A DNA stretch of 64,000 nucleotides from Siderastrea radians (lineage: Eukaryota; Cnidaria; Anthozoa; Scleractinia; Rhizangiidae), in assembly GCA_964017195.1 (NCBI GenBank), contig OZ024891.1:5712994-5776993 (forward strand). The letters run 5' to 3'. The translations under genes and the position numbers were made by a program. The notes under the pieces were generated by a model. The model searched no databases. It was not told where the DNA came from and saw only the letters and a list, made by a program, of their open reading frames with translations. Below, one piece after another: positions 24,477-36,610 of this stretch (the stretch's first letter is position 1; each line of letters opens with the position of its first letter).

Positions 24477-26821
24477 TGTAAAACTGATCGAAGCTCGTCC
24501 GTGATTCTGTCAGCACAATGGAAGTGAACTGCGAAAAAATTTTATACACGCAAGGTTCGAATTACAACCCTTGACATGACACGAAATCTATTGTTTGTTG
24601 AGCGGCAATTAAATGACCCGAGAAAAGTGCGTCAGTAAAATCCACTGAATTGGGATAACGGAGAAATTCGTCAAAATATACATTCGCGCTCGGGAAACCG
24701 GATAGAGCCTCGAATGTCTATTAACGTTGTCATTCTCACCTATTCGACTATTGTCTAATTAAAAAGTCAACAGGACAGAATAATAGACACGCGATCTTGT
24801 TGGCGGATTGTACAGGAGAATGGGTCCGAGACGCAGTTCTGAAATTATTGATTTTATTCAAAGGGACATTGAAGTCAAAGATCGAAGAAACATTGGCGAC
24901 GTTTTCATAAAATGTCATTCCGTACCATTTTAAAACGCACTCTAATATGTAATGCGGCGCCATTTTCTCTGCGTGGCCAGCGCGCGAAACATCTTTGTTC
25001 CAAATCAAACTTGTTTACGAAGTTACTCTCTATTAGTCTCCATTAGCAAGAGTTTAGAAAAACTTCAATATTTAAAGATAGCACTGCCACAATCATATCT
25101 TCGTATGCTGGTGGAAATTACCGGAAATTAAAATTAAAAGCATAATTTTGCTCGTCACACACCACTTGTTGACACGCGAGCAAGGTATTTATTGTAATTG
25201 AATATTTCAATGGATGTCAGAAGGTGATCCTTTGCTGTTTACAAAACACAATCGTCTCCAAGAAGTTGAAAAATCATTTTCGCCACCTCGTGTTCTGAAA
25301 CCAGATTTTTCACGCTGATTTTAATTTTGACCTTTGCAGTAGACTTCACGAGGAGGAAAACAAAAGCCCTAGGAAATATTATTTTAAACCTACACGTTAG
25401 AAGGATACGAGAAAAGCTTGTAAACAGTAAAGCGCAGGAAATATTTATATTTGAGTGGCTTCACCCTCAGCAAGTTGAGTATCTTTCACCTTTACCCTGA
25501 GATAAAAGAATTCGAACCTCTTCAACAGTGAGGGTATGAGGGAGGGGTGGGGGGGGGGGCAAAGAATCGCCAGTTTCCAACCTCTGTTACAGACCAAAGA
25601 CATTAAGCTGAACTAGAACAATTCTTTGTCCCCTCCCACCCCCTAAAACTCTCACTGTTGAAGAACTTTGAATTCTTTTATTTCGGGGTAAAGCTTAAAA
25701 ATAATGAAATTCTTTAATTCTTTACAGGTATCATTAAAAATAATAAAAACCACATTTGTAATTGATTTTTTTCAGGATTAACAAACTTTTATAGGGATTC
25801 TTAAGGGGTACTTGCAATTGGTTGGAGTGGTGCAGATTTCAGTAGCAATAGACTGATTTCAAAAATGTACGGAAACGTTGCCTGTATCAATGGTTTGCCT
25901 TTGCTAGCTAGGAAGTGGAGAAAGAAACATAAGGAAAAACGACAAAGCACATCAAGTATTGCAACAGACCAGTGGGTTCTTTTCCATATGAACAGGGGAC
26001 TGTCATGAGACATTAACAGAAGAGGTTCCTGGAAATTATAAAGCCCCAAGTGACTTCTGATGAACTGCTAAATTCCCCTTGCAATTTTCCTTATGTATGT
26101 ATGTAAATCAAAGGGAGAATTTGATATTAGATCAGTAGTCACTTACAGCCTTGTATTCCACGCACCCCTTCAACAATCCCAGCGCATGGACAAAAAAGAA
26201 GACTTAATCCCAGTGCTTTAGATTGAAAGCCAGCCATTCCTGATGCTACTTTTTATAATCAAACTTGTGGCAAAGGTATTACACTTATCACATTACGAAA
26301 TGAAGATGTCTAATCAATAGATAATGCCACCACAAATGTTTCTTTTAATTGAAAGGCACTGTTTTTAGATGTTTCTTGATCCCCCTAGAAATGTACATGG
26401 AAAATATTGGATCACAGTGTATTTGAAGTCTTATACTAATTGTACAAAATTCTTTGTTGTGTAGGAAAACTTCTCTCTCTCCAAGTAAAATTCAGATTTA
26501 CTTACCAGAAAAAAGGATTACTGGTTACAGGCTCGTATGAGAAAAAAAAAACAAATATGTATCATGTTCCAAGTTACAAGGAAATGAAAATAATGTATAC
26601 CTACTTTAAAACCAAAGGGTTTTGTTTTATAAAAAATATATGAATATATGTTACATTACTTTTAAACCTCTATTTGCATACTTTGGGTTGAAATATATAC
26701 ATTTTATCAGTTCTAATATTTACAACCATGTTGTCAATGACTCTGCGCCATCCCTGCTAAATAATATACTAGTACTCCCAAATTTACACAACTTCTTGTT
26801 TCCCTCAGAGCCTCACTATTA
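24477..26821. other. Intergenic DNA, no gene recognised
   Basis: Upstream flank of gene A and AT-rich spacer. A G-rich run is near 25550 and an inverted pair of about 25 bp around AAGAATTCRAA occurs at about 25500-25690. No convincing coding frame is seen on either strand. Confidence 0.4.
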
Positions 26822-27753
26822 CAGTTGAACCTCCAGCAGGCCGCCCAAAATGTTAAGCCTATATGGTCACTTATGGGAGATGGTTGATCATAAGAGGCCA
26901 GACCAGAGAGAGTCTCAGGGGCCGATTACATGAGGAGGGCTGGGCCGCTTAGCAGGGCTGGCTCGGTTTGCCAGGATCTCGGCACGTCTGTGAAACACAC
27001 TAAAAATCAACTTCGCGATTACATGAAATTTCAGCCCTGCTAGCTGGGATGAAAATTTACCATGTAATCGCGATTGCCGGGCCAACACTTTCTCGTCACT
27101 AAATTTTACTTCAGAGCAAAATGGTTCACCAGAAGATCGATATTTCTCTTTCTATATAACACATGAAGGTTCATCAGACCATAAAGCTATGTAAAACTGA
27201 AAATGAGATGCCAAAATAATGGATTAGCGAGAATAAAAACACTTGATTCATTCTCTTCGATGTAGCCATTTTTTCACACGACAGCTTCTAAATTTAGCCA
27301 CAGGCAGGCTGGCCCGCCTCATGTAATACCGGGCTGAGTAGTCATCTCGGCAGACAGAGCCAGCCCGGCTCATGTAATCGGCACCTTAGTTTAGCTAGTT
27401 TCAGAGTGTGAGAGTTTCAGAGGTATATAATCCACGCACAGACAGACATATACCCAAAATGAAGTGTAAAATCTCTATTATAATATTCAGAAATAATTGA
27501 AAGTTCGATGTGCTCACCTTTAGAGGAGACCAGGTGTCACAAGTATATATAGCCAGTGCCACTCTATACAATTTGCACGCTGTAAGGCGGGATCACATGT
27601 TCAATGTGGTGGCTCACACAAGGTGGTCGCTTATGAAAGGTTTGAATTATCTTGATTTGACTGAGAACATTTTGGTATTTTGGAAAAGTGGTCACCCACC
27701 CAGGAGGTGGTCATGTACAAGAGGTGGCCATACTGGGAGGTTCAACTGTATCA
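26822..27753. mobile_element. Tc1/mariner-type MITE with nested insertion
   Basis: The outer ends are CAGTTGAACCTCCAGCAGGCC and the complement of GGCCATACTGGGAGGTTCAACTG, each next to TA, consistent with TA target duplication of Tc1/mariner elements. The element is interrupted by a second MITE at 26919-27390, so it is the older of the two. Confidence 0.6.
26919..27390. mobile_element. MITE with GGCCGATTACATGAG ends, nested
   Basis: The left end GGGGCCGATTACATGAGGAGG and the complement of the right end (GTGCCGATTACATGAGCCGG) are inverted repeats. The subterminal GGGCTGGCTCGG is mirrored too. A related copy is at about 49420-49710. It lies inside the element at 26822-27753. Confidence 0.7.
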
Positions 27754-28000
27754 GTCATGCAAGCTTAAGTGCAAGTAAAGAGACTATACGGAAACCGAAG
27801 ACACCCCTTTAGCCAAAGCAAGACCTTTAAACCTCTGGGTCAGAGGAGAACAGAGAAACACATTCACCCCACTATCACATAAACTGGCTAAACTAAATGT
27901 TAAAGGATTAAGTACCCGCTCTCATTACAAGTGTTCTACTCAAAATGACAAAATTATTGCTGCTATAACGTCCCGTTCCAAAGTTCCTTCCATGTTTGGG

Positions 28001-28759
28001 TCACGCTCTATACTGTGGGACTTCAGCATTTCTGACGGCCTCATCATAACTCGGTGGAGGCTGTTCTGGTAAGTCCTCGTTGCCATTTTGTCTGTTATCA
28101 AATGCCAGCGAGTTATACGGCGGAGGGGCACCCGGGGGTAGTGGAGTTTCGTCTTCAACTTCGACCACAGTTGTGTTGGTTGCAGTTCCGGGTTGCATTT
28201 CATGTCCATTTCCTCTAACCGCAGCGACACCTGTAGGTGGCGCAGGTACATTGCCATTCCGTGCGGCGAGCACCGGCGGTTTTCTAGCTCTCTTGCACAA
28301 GTGGTACAAACACGAAATTATAGTCGCTATAATCACGAATACTACTATTCCCACGACCCTACCTCCGCTCCAAGAAAACCCTCCCCCGCTTCCACCTTTG
28401 ACCACGCAATATCCATCTTCACAAGTCTCGTGTTCTTGGCAATCGCTGGACCAAGAACAGTAGTAGTCTCTAGGTTCGTAGGTGGGAGGTTCGACAGGAT
28501 CCCAGGTAGGAAAGTTGATCGTATAAACAGGCCGTAGGGTGGATCTTCGAATATAGCAGGACCCTCCGCTACATGTCTCCCAAGACTTGCAATCGGTGTC
28601 GCTGAAACACAAGCAACGGCTCTGGGAATCTTGAGCACACCTTCCTGTCGCACAACATTTGCGGCTTGTACACTGAGAATCCCACTCGCATGATTGCGAT
28701 TGGACACTACTAGTGTAGCAAATCAAGGCCAATCTCAACGAAAGCGACCAAATATGCAT
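28001..28759 (-). CDS. Gene B: Cys-rich single-pass PPxY membrane protein
   Basis: Single-exon 252-aa protein. The signal peptide is 1-22 (starts MHIWSLSL). Cysteine module 1 covers 24-68, with a CC pair at 45-46 and a C-L-C triplet. A Pro/Tyr-rich linker includes FPTWDP. Module 2 covers 101-118 with four cysteines in the pattern C-x3-SDC-x5-TC-x3-GYC. The membrane span is about 134-154. The tail has PPVLAARNG, VVEVEDE, PPPY at 212-215 and PPSY at 235-238 within PPSYDEAV. It is the first gene of the five-gene cassette B-C-D-E-F and the counterpart of G and L. A conserved block lies 111-137 bases upstream (28870-28896). The family is unrecognised; WW-domain binding by the tail is inferred from PPxY. 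Confidence 0.86.
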   Translation of the reverse strand: MHIWSLSLRLALICYTSSVQSQSCEWDSQCTSRKCCATGRCAQDSQSRCLCFSDTDCKSWETCSGGSCYIRRSTLRPVYTINFPTWDPVEPPTYEPRDYYCSWSSDCQEHETCEDGYCVVKGGSGGGFSWSGGRVVGIVVFVIIATIISCLYHLCKRARKPPVLAARNGNVPAPPTGVAAVRGNGHEMQPGTATNTTVVEVEDETPLPPGAPPPYNSLAFDNRQNGNEDLPEQPPPSYDEAVRNAEVPQYRA

Positions 28760-28869
28760 TCAACTCTGTAGTGACTCCTAAAGGGGACCAAATATGATGA
28801 AACCCTACTCACAACACGACGCAGTAAAAGACCAATTGAACAAAGAACACTCGACTTCGTGTAAGCTGT

Positions 28870-28896
28870 CCAATTCATCCGTTTGTTCTTACGTCA
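28870..28896 (-). promoter_or_regulatory. Conserved upstream block of gene B
   Basis: Read in gene direction, this has TGACGTAAG, then ACGGATGAATTGG: a CRE-like TGACGT half-site followed by an inverted CCAAT. Similar blocks lie at a similar distance upstream of D, E, F, G and H. A regulatory role is inferred from this conservation. Confidence 0.4.
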
Positions 28897-28897
28897 T

Positions 28898-30097
28898 GGT
28901 TGCCATAGGAACGATGGCAGAATTGGAGCATTACAAAATGTTCTTTTTCTGGTTCATTTCGTATTTCGTGATGTTTCCAAAACAGAAACGTATATCCGGG
29001 TCTTACGCACTGCATGCAACATGTACGATCTGATTATTTTATTTTGTCCATTTATATCAAGCGAAGCTGAGCAAAACTGCTCATTGATCACTCAAATAAA
29101 AAAAGAAACCGTGTTACCTGGATAAATTATGCTGGTAATGATTTACTATGCCTGCCAAAAGAAAGTCGTTGTTAAGCTCAAAATTCTGCTTGTTTGTAGT
29201 GAATTATGCTCGTATTATGCTCGGTAAAATACCAGCGTCATTCCCTTTGGTTAGTCACGTTTCGATAAAATCGCTGGATCCTTGTCACTCTCTGACTTTG
29301 GACCGCCTAACTGCATGGGAGAAGGGATGTGAATAAAATAAGAGCATTTCTCTTTCTCTTCCTCTATTTGATGCCTGATACTTGAAATGAATATTAAATT
29401 TTCTAACAGGGTATGGATTGTCACTCGATGAGTCTAAGATATGGTAAGGACTTCTTGGTGTCTAGACTAGCATAGGATTGTAAAATGCAGCCGAACATGG
29501 TCAGCAATGGGATAGGAGTCCCAAAAGTGCATCCCACCCAAAAATTACAGAGTACCCCCCCCCCCTCCACTCAGGAAACGCACCGTTTCAGACGGGTGAT
29601 TCGTCTGAACGGATTATCCGTCTCTGATATCAATTGACCCACAAAAAGTAACATAAAACGTAGTAAAAACAACGAACAAAAAGCCGGAAGAGTTTCGTGC
29701 CCTTTATCAATTACTGAAAAAAAAGAGCATTTGTCTAAGTTAGCCGAAGAAGATTCTTACATATTTGGTGCATGTCTACTCAGAAATGAGGCTATTTAAG
29801 TTCTTAGATACAGTTCTCTTGTTTTTATGAGGAAAAGTACTTGGTGCTCATCACCAGAGAAGGTGACAGGAGGTTCTTCATTGAATCGACTAGATTAACC
29901 GTTCATCACTACATACCACTATTTTTTTGTGTGTGCTCTCGGGACAAAAGGGAGGGGGGGCACTCGGAGAAAAGGGACTGGTAGGTGCAAGTAAATCCAA
30001 GAAACTATCCATGTGCTAAAAGTAAATAACGTTAAGTCAGGGGACTACAGCAAACTAGTTGGTAAAACGAAGAACAAAAACTGAGCCAACAATACTC
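28898..30097. other. Intergenic DNA, no gene recognised
   Basis: Upstream flank of gene B; about 28900-29000 resembles the flank of gene G at 45130-45210. The rest is AT-rich with a run of C near 29555. No coding frame can be supported. Confidence 0.4.
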
Positions 30098-30583
30098 AGG
30101 GTTGTCCCTAACAACCGGCAGCCGGCAGAATTAACCGGCTACTTGGGTCGTATATAAGTGCCGGCTACTTTCGTGATATATATGTATTTTTAAAGACAAA
30201 TTATTTGTTCCTTTACTGGCGCAGATATATGAAAATGAAACTTATTTCCCATTGCAGTTTATTGACTTAAAAATAATCTGCTTGGCACAGAGATTATTAG
30301 CTCATTATGTTGAGTTCTGGGAATTACATGTAGAAAAAGCCACTGAAGGCATGAGTTTATACAAATAAAATTGAAAAGTTATGATTACTTTTGGAACTGA
30401 CATTATTGGAAATTTGTGCTCAGAATCAAGGAAATTCCATTTCTGGGGGCTTAAAATGTAAAAATTTCCTGAGGGGGGGCATGCCCCCAGACCCCCTAGA
30501 AGGGATCACCTTCGGCGCTCGATAATCACTATCCGGATACTTAGAAATTTTTGTCAGCTACTTGAAAAGCTGTGGACAACCCT
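30098..30583. mobile_element. MITE with CAGGGTTGTCC ends
   Basis: Termini CAGGGTTGTCC and GGACAACCCTG are inverted. The 6-bp flanks AATACT are identical on both sides, a clean target-site duplication. The interior has repeated ACCGGCTACTT motifs and a G-rich segment. No transposase frame is seen. Confidence 0.7.
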
Positions 30584-30765
30584 GAATACTAAGCAAAATT
30601 TTCAACCTTCCCCCTCCCCCCCCTCCAGAAAAAAGAAACAAGGAAACAAGGAAACAAAATCTCACATTTCACTGATTCCCTCCGCCACCCCCCTCCCCCC
30701 CCAAAAAAAAACACCTTTGCCCCGTTCCGTCGTTCAAAAAGTGGCAGAAGCTGTCGCCTACACTG

Positions 30766-31019
30766 TGGGGCGGGACAGGGGGGTGGGAGACCGGGAGGAA
30801 AGGGGGCGGGAGGTGTACGGGAGGCGGGACAAGAGGGGGCGGGAAGCGGGATTCCCAAGGTAGCGGGAAGCGGGAGAAAAAGGGAAAAATTACACAACAT
30901 TGCGCAATATTTCGCAATCGAATAAATGCAAAGGGGCGGGAGCCAAAAAATACAGGGCGGGAACCGGGATTAAAGGGTACGGGAAGCAGGAGGTTTAAAC
31001 CCCCCTGTCCCCCCCCCCA
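30766..31019. mobile_element. GC-rich hAT-like MITE, copy 1
   Basis: The 254-bp element has inverted G-rich ends (TGGGGCGGGACAGGGGGG and its near complement). Perfect 8-bp target duplications CTACACTG lie at 30758-30765 and 31020-31027, as for hAT elements. The interior is built of short GCGGGAAGCGGGA-like repeats plus ATTGCGCAATATTTCGCAAT. A second copy disrupts gene F at 42153-42387. Confidence 0.85.
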
Positions 31020-31365
31020 CTACACTGAGGGCATTTATGGGGACGGGGACAAGGCGGTGACGGACGCCGCTCCTTTCCACGGCCCCCACGCAATTTGATT
31101 TAGCGTTCGCTCTTAGGCCAGGCTAGAAGAAGAGGGGAAAAATACTCACATGAATCAGAAGGAGGACTGGAGCATGAACATTCGGAGGAGAGGCTTCAAA
31201 GTTAACCAGCTTTCCACACTCAGGCCTCTCCACCGTATGCTTTGTGTTATTATTCCGATCCTTATAAACAAAAATACTGCAGCTTCAAGGGTAGCTGTAG
31301 CTCATGCGACGGTTCTAAGAACGTTATTCGTTGTATAGCCTGTGAACAGGCTCCTTAGTGGACAT

Positions 31366-31527
31366 TAGTCCTGTTACCAGGTGCACCTCACCCCACCCTA
31401 CCAAAGGGGATAAACCCTGTCAGGAGCCCATCACCCTGTGTGGTGCTCGATACGCATCCAACACCACAAAGGTTTTAGCCCTATTGGTAGGGTGGGGTGA
31501 GGTGCACACTGGTAACAGGACTATAGT
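31366..31527. mobile_element. Short MITE with ~48-bp inverted ends
   Basis: TAGTCCTGTTACCAGGTGCA and the following CCTCACCCCACCCTACCAA are mirrored at the right end with one small indel. The element is about 160 bp. Confidence 0.65.
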
Positions 31528-33287
31528 ACGCACTTAAAGGGAGCAAAAACCTCGGTGAGCCCTTACTCGTACAGTTCGCTCCGCTGACCAATTTTGGACG
31601 CACCTATTTTACAACTAAGCAGCTTGTCTACAGGCGATTAAGTTCGCTGCAGTGATGAACTCTTTAGGAGCAACCTGAGTGAATAGAAAGCTTATTAGCC
31701 GGTGACAGAAAAGGTAAAAGCTGTTGATTTAGACTAATTTTAACCGGCGAATTTTTAGCCAATCTTCTGCGGGCAGGCGAATTGCGAGCATCAACTTCTC
31801 CTCCCTAAATTTGTCGGCTCGCCGCCATATTGTTGAGCCTTCACTCATTAACTATCAGTATTACATAACTTTAAAAAGTGTTTATCTTCTTACTGTGAGC
31901 AAGGTTGCAAAGATGTTATTTAACGATGTATTCGTTTCTGATTCGGTTGCAAAATGATTGAGCAAAAACCCAATAAGGCATCAACTTGTTTCTCTCTTGC
32001 TGATTTTTTTTTTTTTCGTTCAGATTGATGTTCAGCTGTTGCGATTTTACCCATTTTGATTTCGTTTTTAAAGTCTGTTCAGTGCTTTTCGGTGCCAATA
32101 CCCTAGAAAATTACCAAATCAAGTCGGTTGCTTTTCCGGATTCTTAGTCGCTAAATTTAAACATCGCTCCAAAATGTTGGGTACTCGCTCGACAAAAGGC
32201 GGAAGGATCGGGACTCTGTTCGGGGGATAAGCTTCTTTAATGCAGCAACTTTAAGCTTCTACAACTTCTCTACTGATTCCAATCAACTACTGACTACAAT
32301 GAAGCAGCTTCTTTTATGCTGTGCTGTAAACATGTTTGCGACCCTAACTTAAGGGAGACCAGATGGTGCCAGAAGAAGATAAAGTTGAAAGAATTCAAAA
32401 AAAGAACTGCTGAGACCAAGGAACCATTTGACAAAAGGAACACAGATTAAGTTCGGTCAATCCAGTACGAGAAAACTTAAGTGTTTGCGAAGAAATTGCC
32501 CTTCAACTCAATGTTCAAGGAGGCCTTGGCAAAGCTTACAGGAAATCGCAAACCTGTCTACAGCACGCCCTTAGTTACGTAGACAAACTGGAAACTTTTA
32601 GGAGGGAAGGCATTGCAGTAAGATCAATAATTAAACTACCAAACTTATTTCAAGTCTAGCAAAAACAACTAAATCAATACCCTAAAATTAGCTTCACAAC
32701 AAAAAAATCAAAATACTGCACCCTATTGCTCAAGGTCAAACACAGTATTTTCCTTTACATGCAGGATTATTGAAGTTTCCAAATCGTATCATAATTGTAA
32801 CAAAAAACTAGTATTTATACTAGTCTTCACAAAGATGATGTGATCTAAGGCAGGTTATTTAAGCAAATTTTAGACGAGGTTTAACAAAACCGCAGGCTAA
32901 ATCGATTTCAATCTGGCCAACCCTAATGATGGAGGCGTTCTTCACCAAAATTAGCTACAGGCAGGCATGCATGTAGTACAGGCTACATGTACAAGAACAT
33001 TTGTCTCCTTTAAATAACCCATTTACAAACACATGTCGAGGCCCATAAGTTGCCTTAAGCCACCGTCTAACTTAGACTTCGTTTAAATAATCAGCTCTAA
33101 GGCTTTACACTATTATAGATGAACAGGTGATAACAGGAGCCATAATCGGGGACTCCGTCCCCGATTGTGGTTCCTGGTGATAAACATGTTTACTTGACTC
33201 TTATAACCGTACGTATTGATTGCTGTGAGCTTTTCTATGTTATTTAACCACTGTACTGAAACATTAACAAGTCCTGTTTTCACATCA
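31528..33287. other. Intergenic DNA, no gene recognised
   Basis: AT-rich spacer between the TE-rich segment and pseudogene C. A small hairpin lies at about 33135-33180 (ATCGGGGAC and its complement around a short loop). No protein-like frame is seen. Confidence 0.4.
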
Positions 33288-34209
33288 TTAAACTATTCCG
33301 GAAATTCTGATAGCTTCATCGAAACTCGGTAGAGGCTGTTCTGGTAAATCATCGTTTCCATTTGGTCTGCTCTCAAACTCCAGCGAGTTGTACGGAGGAG
33401 GGGCATCCTGGAGTAATAAAGTGTTGTCTTCAACTTCGATCACAGTTGTGTTAGTAGCAGAAGATTCCGACTGCTCTTCGTGTTCATTCACTTCAGATCC
33501 AGATGGCGCGTCTCCCGTCGAGGGAGCGGTATTTTCATCCATTGAGAGTTCTCTGCGTACCTGTTCAGCTTGCTGGTGTCGTGATGATGCTATTCCGCCA
33601 GCTCTTTCAGCTCTTCTGGCTTCCATTATTCTAGCTATCTCAGCTCTTCTAGCTTCCGCAGCTCTTTCAGTAGCTCTCTAAGCTCTTCTAGCGGCTCTCT
33701 GTAGCCAAGCAAAACGTGCACCGCCCGCTAATAAACAAGCAAATACTGACACCGACACCAGCACAGCTATGTCATAATGTTTTTCCTCAAAACTATTTCC
33801 CTTAGCCTCCTTCTGAACACAGTTCCCGTCCTGGCATGTAGAGCTTCCTCGGCAATCGCTGTCCCATACGCAGTAGTAGTTTTTAGGGCTGTGCCTGAAT
33901 CTTTGACTGGGTAAAACGCTTCCAAGGGCGAGAGGTGGATGTTGAAGGCTTGACGGTGAATAATGGACGTTTACGGCAGGAATGACCTACACAGTCCTCG
34001 TACCAATAGTCACAGAAGGAGTCATCCTTACACCAGCAACCCTGGCGATAATATGTAGGGTATGTTATACAAGTACCGGTTCCTTTGCAACATTTCTTGG
34101 CCCCGCCGTCACACTGGGGATCTCGGTAGCAACGGATTTTCGCCTGCACGCTAACAGTGCAGCAAATAAAGGCCAATTGCAAACTCAACGAAAGCGACGA
34201 AAAATACAT
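33288..34209 (-). pseudogene. Gene C: Cys-rich PPxY membrane protein, disrupted
   Basis: The family architecture is complete but split over frames. From 34209, a signal peptide (MYFSSLSL) is followed by cysteine module 1 with a KKCCKG pair. Reading then shifts at about 33890-33900 to a second frame with module 2 (CVWDSDCRGSSTC) and a membrane span ending near RFAWLQ. An in-frame TAG at 33678-33680 interrupts an Ala/Arg/Glu-rich juxtamembrane repeat (ARRAE units), after which the tail is open. The first tail motif PPPY is kept; the second is degraded to PLPSF. The frame also has an ATG at 34227. It is the counterpart of fragment I. One frameshift and one stop argue for a pseudogene, although sequence error cannot be excluded. 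Confidence 0.75.
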
Positions 34210-35104
34210 CGAAGTTATCTCTTCCAAAAGAAAGAAACATATGATTATGTTTCGGAGACGCCGTGGATATATGAAGAGAACTTATCAACAAAGAACATTT
34301 AACTTCCTCTAGCTTGCGTCCGCGACATTGAAAGCGTGATTCTTACAACAATAGTGGAACATGACGTAACATCCTTTTGCGCACTGCAATACGTGAGCAT
34401 GAAATTTATATAGGAGTTTTCATTTTGTGGAATGATCATAGTTATCATAATTTTTTGAGGGGATGGAGGAGACTCGTATTGTATTTCTTGGTTTGACAAA
34501 ACTTTTTCTTGTGTTACCGGTAAATCGATGTCAAAAGTGAAGATTTAAAGTTGAGTATTTGCTTGTCAACCAAATCGGTACATAGTTTCGAAGAAGACGC
34601 GTATTCTTTTCTGTAGTTACGCAAACGTCTTTATCCGGCATTTAATACTATCTGTAGTGAAATATTATCTTTGCGGAAGATATTTTCACGTACCTTCCTA
34701 AACGTAACGCCCGCGATATGTGAACAGGTATAAGGCCAGTATGCTGGAACGATTTCGTTTACGGAAGAAAGCGAAATTTTTCAAGCTATTGCAAGGTATG
34801 TTACTCTCGGCGATGTTTTCTTGCCCTAAGTTTGTGTAGTCAATTTTAATTTATTTGTTGCGACCTAAAAGTTGCACGAAACGTTGTCTGCTGGAATTAC
34901 CATACTTTTTCCCCTTTATTTATGCAATAAAAACTGTAAATTAGCGGGATTAGTATAAAAGGTTCCTTCTGAGAGCGAATCTGTAACGAGTTGTTCTTCC
35001 CAATTAAGATACAATCAGTCTGAGTACGATGACTTGAACGGGACGACAGCCGGCACCCGGCAGTCTGCCTTTATGGGCAGGATTTTGATAAGCTGATCAA
35101 AGAC

Positions 35105-35270
35105 TGACTCGTCCGCAGTCGTCTTCATGTTGCGCGACGCGTGCGACACGGGAGCGCGAGGTGTGATAGCAAGGGGTGATGGGAAGGGGCTTTCTCACTA
35201 CCCATCACACCTCGCGCTCCCGTGCCGCACGCGTCACGCAACATGAAGACGACTGGGGACGAGTCAGGAT
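35105..35270. repeat. Long inverted repeat
   Basis: Arms of about 60 bp are nearly complementary (GTCGTCTTCATGTTGCG on the left, CGCAACATGAAGACGAC on the right, also CGGGAGCGCGAGGTGTGAT) around a spacer of roughly 25 bp. GC content is high compared with the surroundings. The block is absent from duplication copy 2. Confidence 0.7.
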
Positions 35271-35659
35271 CAAAGGAACGTTTGAGCACCATGGAGCGTC
35301 TACTGAAAAGCAATAGCTTCGGGTTCTATCTCATCAGTATTACGGGACCTAACACATATCAACATTACTATTCCCGTCACATTCAGTTCCGCATTCAGAC
35401 GCCTACCAGTGACAGTATCGTCACCAAGTTGAGGTCACTAGAAAACTCAAAAACGAAAATGCCCACACACGCATCAAATATTTAAACATGTTCGATTAGA
35501 AACAGACAATAACAAAACTCTAATGCAGCTAGCGTGTAGTTTACGTTGTTTATTTACTTTATTTTGTTTTGAGAAATAAAATAAATAAATAAAGTGAGAA
35601 ACTAATAAATAAATTAAGAAAATTAATAATAAATAAATTGAGAAACTGGACTGACTGAG

Positions 35660-36610
35660 CTGTTGTTATCTGAAATTATGAATATATGAAATTCATATAT
35701 TTGAACTGCGGAATGAAGAAATAAATGTAAAGAAGATCCTCGCAGTTATTAACGCAACTTATGCAGTTGTGAAAAGAAAGCCTGAAAAAATCAGGCTTGC
35801 CGGGATTCGAACCCTGACCTCTGCGATACCGGTGCAGCGCTCTAACCAATTGAGCTAACAAGCCAACTGGGAGCTGGTCATTAAATTGGTTCGTAATATA
35901 CCCGGGAAAGATGAAGATGAAATTATAAATATATGAAATTCATATATTTGAACTGCGGAATGAAGAAATAAATGTAAAGAAGATCCTCGCAGTTATTAAC
36001 GCAACTTATGCAGTTGCAAAAAGAAAGCCTGAAAAAATCAGGCTTGCCGGGATTCGAACTCTGACCTCTGCGATACCGGTGCAGCGCTCTAACCAATTGA
36101 GCTGACAAGCCAACTGGGACTCGGTCATTAAATTGGTTCGTAATATACCCGGGAAAGATGAAGATTATTCATAATTTCATCTTCATCTTTCCCGGGTATA
36201 TTACGAACCAATTTAATGACCGAGTCCCAGTCGGCTTGTTAGCTCAATTGGTTAGAGCGCTGCACCGGTATCGCAGAGGTCAGGGTTCGAATCCCGGCAA
36301 ACCTGATTTTTTCAGGCTTTCTTTTCGCAACTGCATAAGTTGCGTCTGCGAGGATCTTCTTTACATTTATTTCTTCATTCCGCAGTTCAAATATATGAAT
36401 TTCATATATTCATAATTTCATCTTCATCTTTCCCGGCTATATTACGAACCAATTTAATGACCAGCTCCCAGTTGGCTTGTTAGCTCAATTGGTTGGAGCG
36501 CTGCACCGGTATCGCAGAGATCAGGGTTCGAATCCCGGCAAGCCTGATTTTTTCAGGCTTTCTTTTCGCAACTACATAAGTTGCGTTAATAACTGCGAGG
36601 ATCTTCTCTA
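35660..36610. repeat. tRNA-derived SINE array, two minus and two plus copies
   Basis: Four copies of a ~240-bp SINE stand as a palindrome: tRNA-like heads at 35793-35864 (-), 36040-36111 (-), 36233-36304 (+) and 36474-36545 (+), with the symmetry centre near 36172. Each head has an A box (TTAGCTCAATTGGTTAGAGC) and a B box (GGGTTCGAATCCCGG), and folds like a tRNA with anticodon position GGT (Thr-like). The base before the anticodon is C where real tRNAs have T. A shared 5' leader (CTTTCCCGGGTATATTACGA) and a tail ending in ATATATGAATTTCATATAT flank each head. The array is missing from duplication copy 2. Confidence 0.85.

Noticed and set aside
24748..25008. 86-codon minus-strand frame upstream of gene A
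   Set aside because: No signal peptide, domain or family resemblance; composition is that of the intergenic DNA.
30589..30917. Proline/glycine-rich open frames
   Set aside because: They come from the GC-rich inverted-repeat MITE and its low-complexity flank on both strands.
15332..36545. Five tRNA-like sequences as tRNA genes
   Set aside because: They lack the T before the anticodon, share SINE leader and tail, and occur in repeat arrays.
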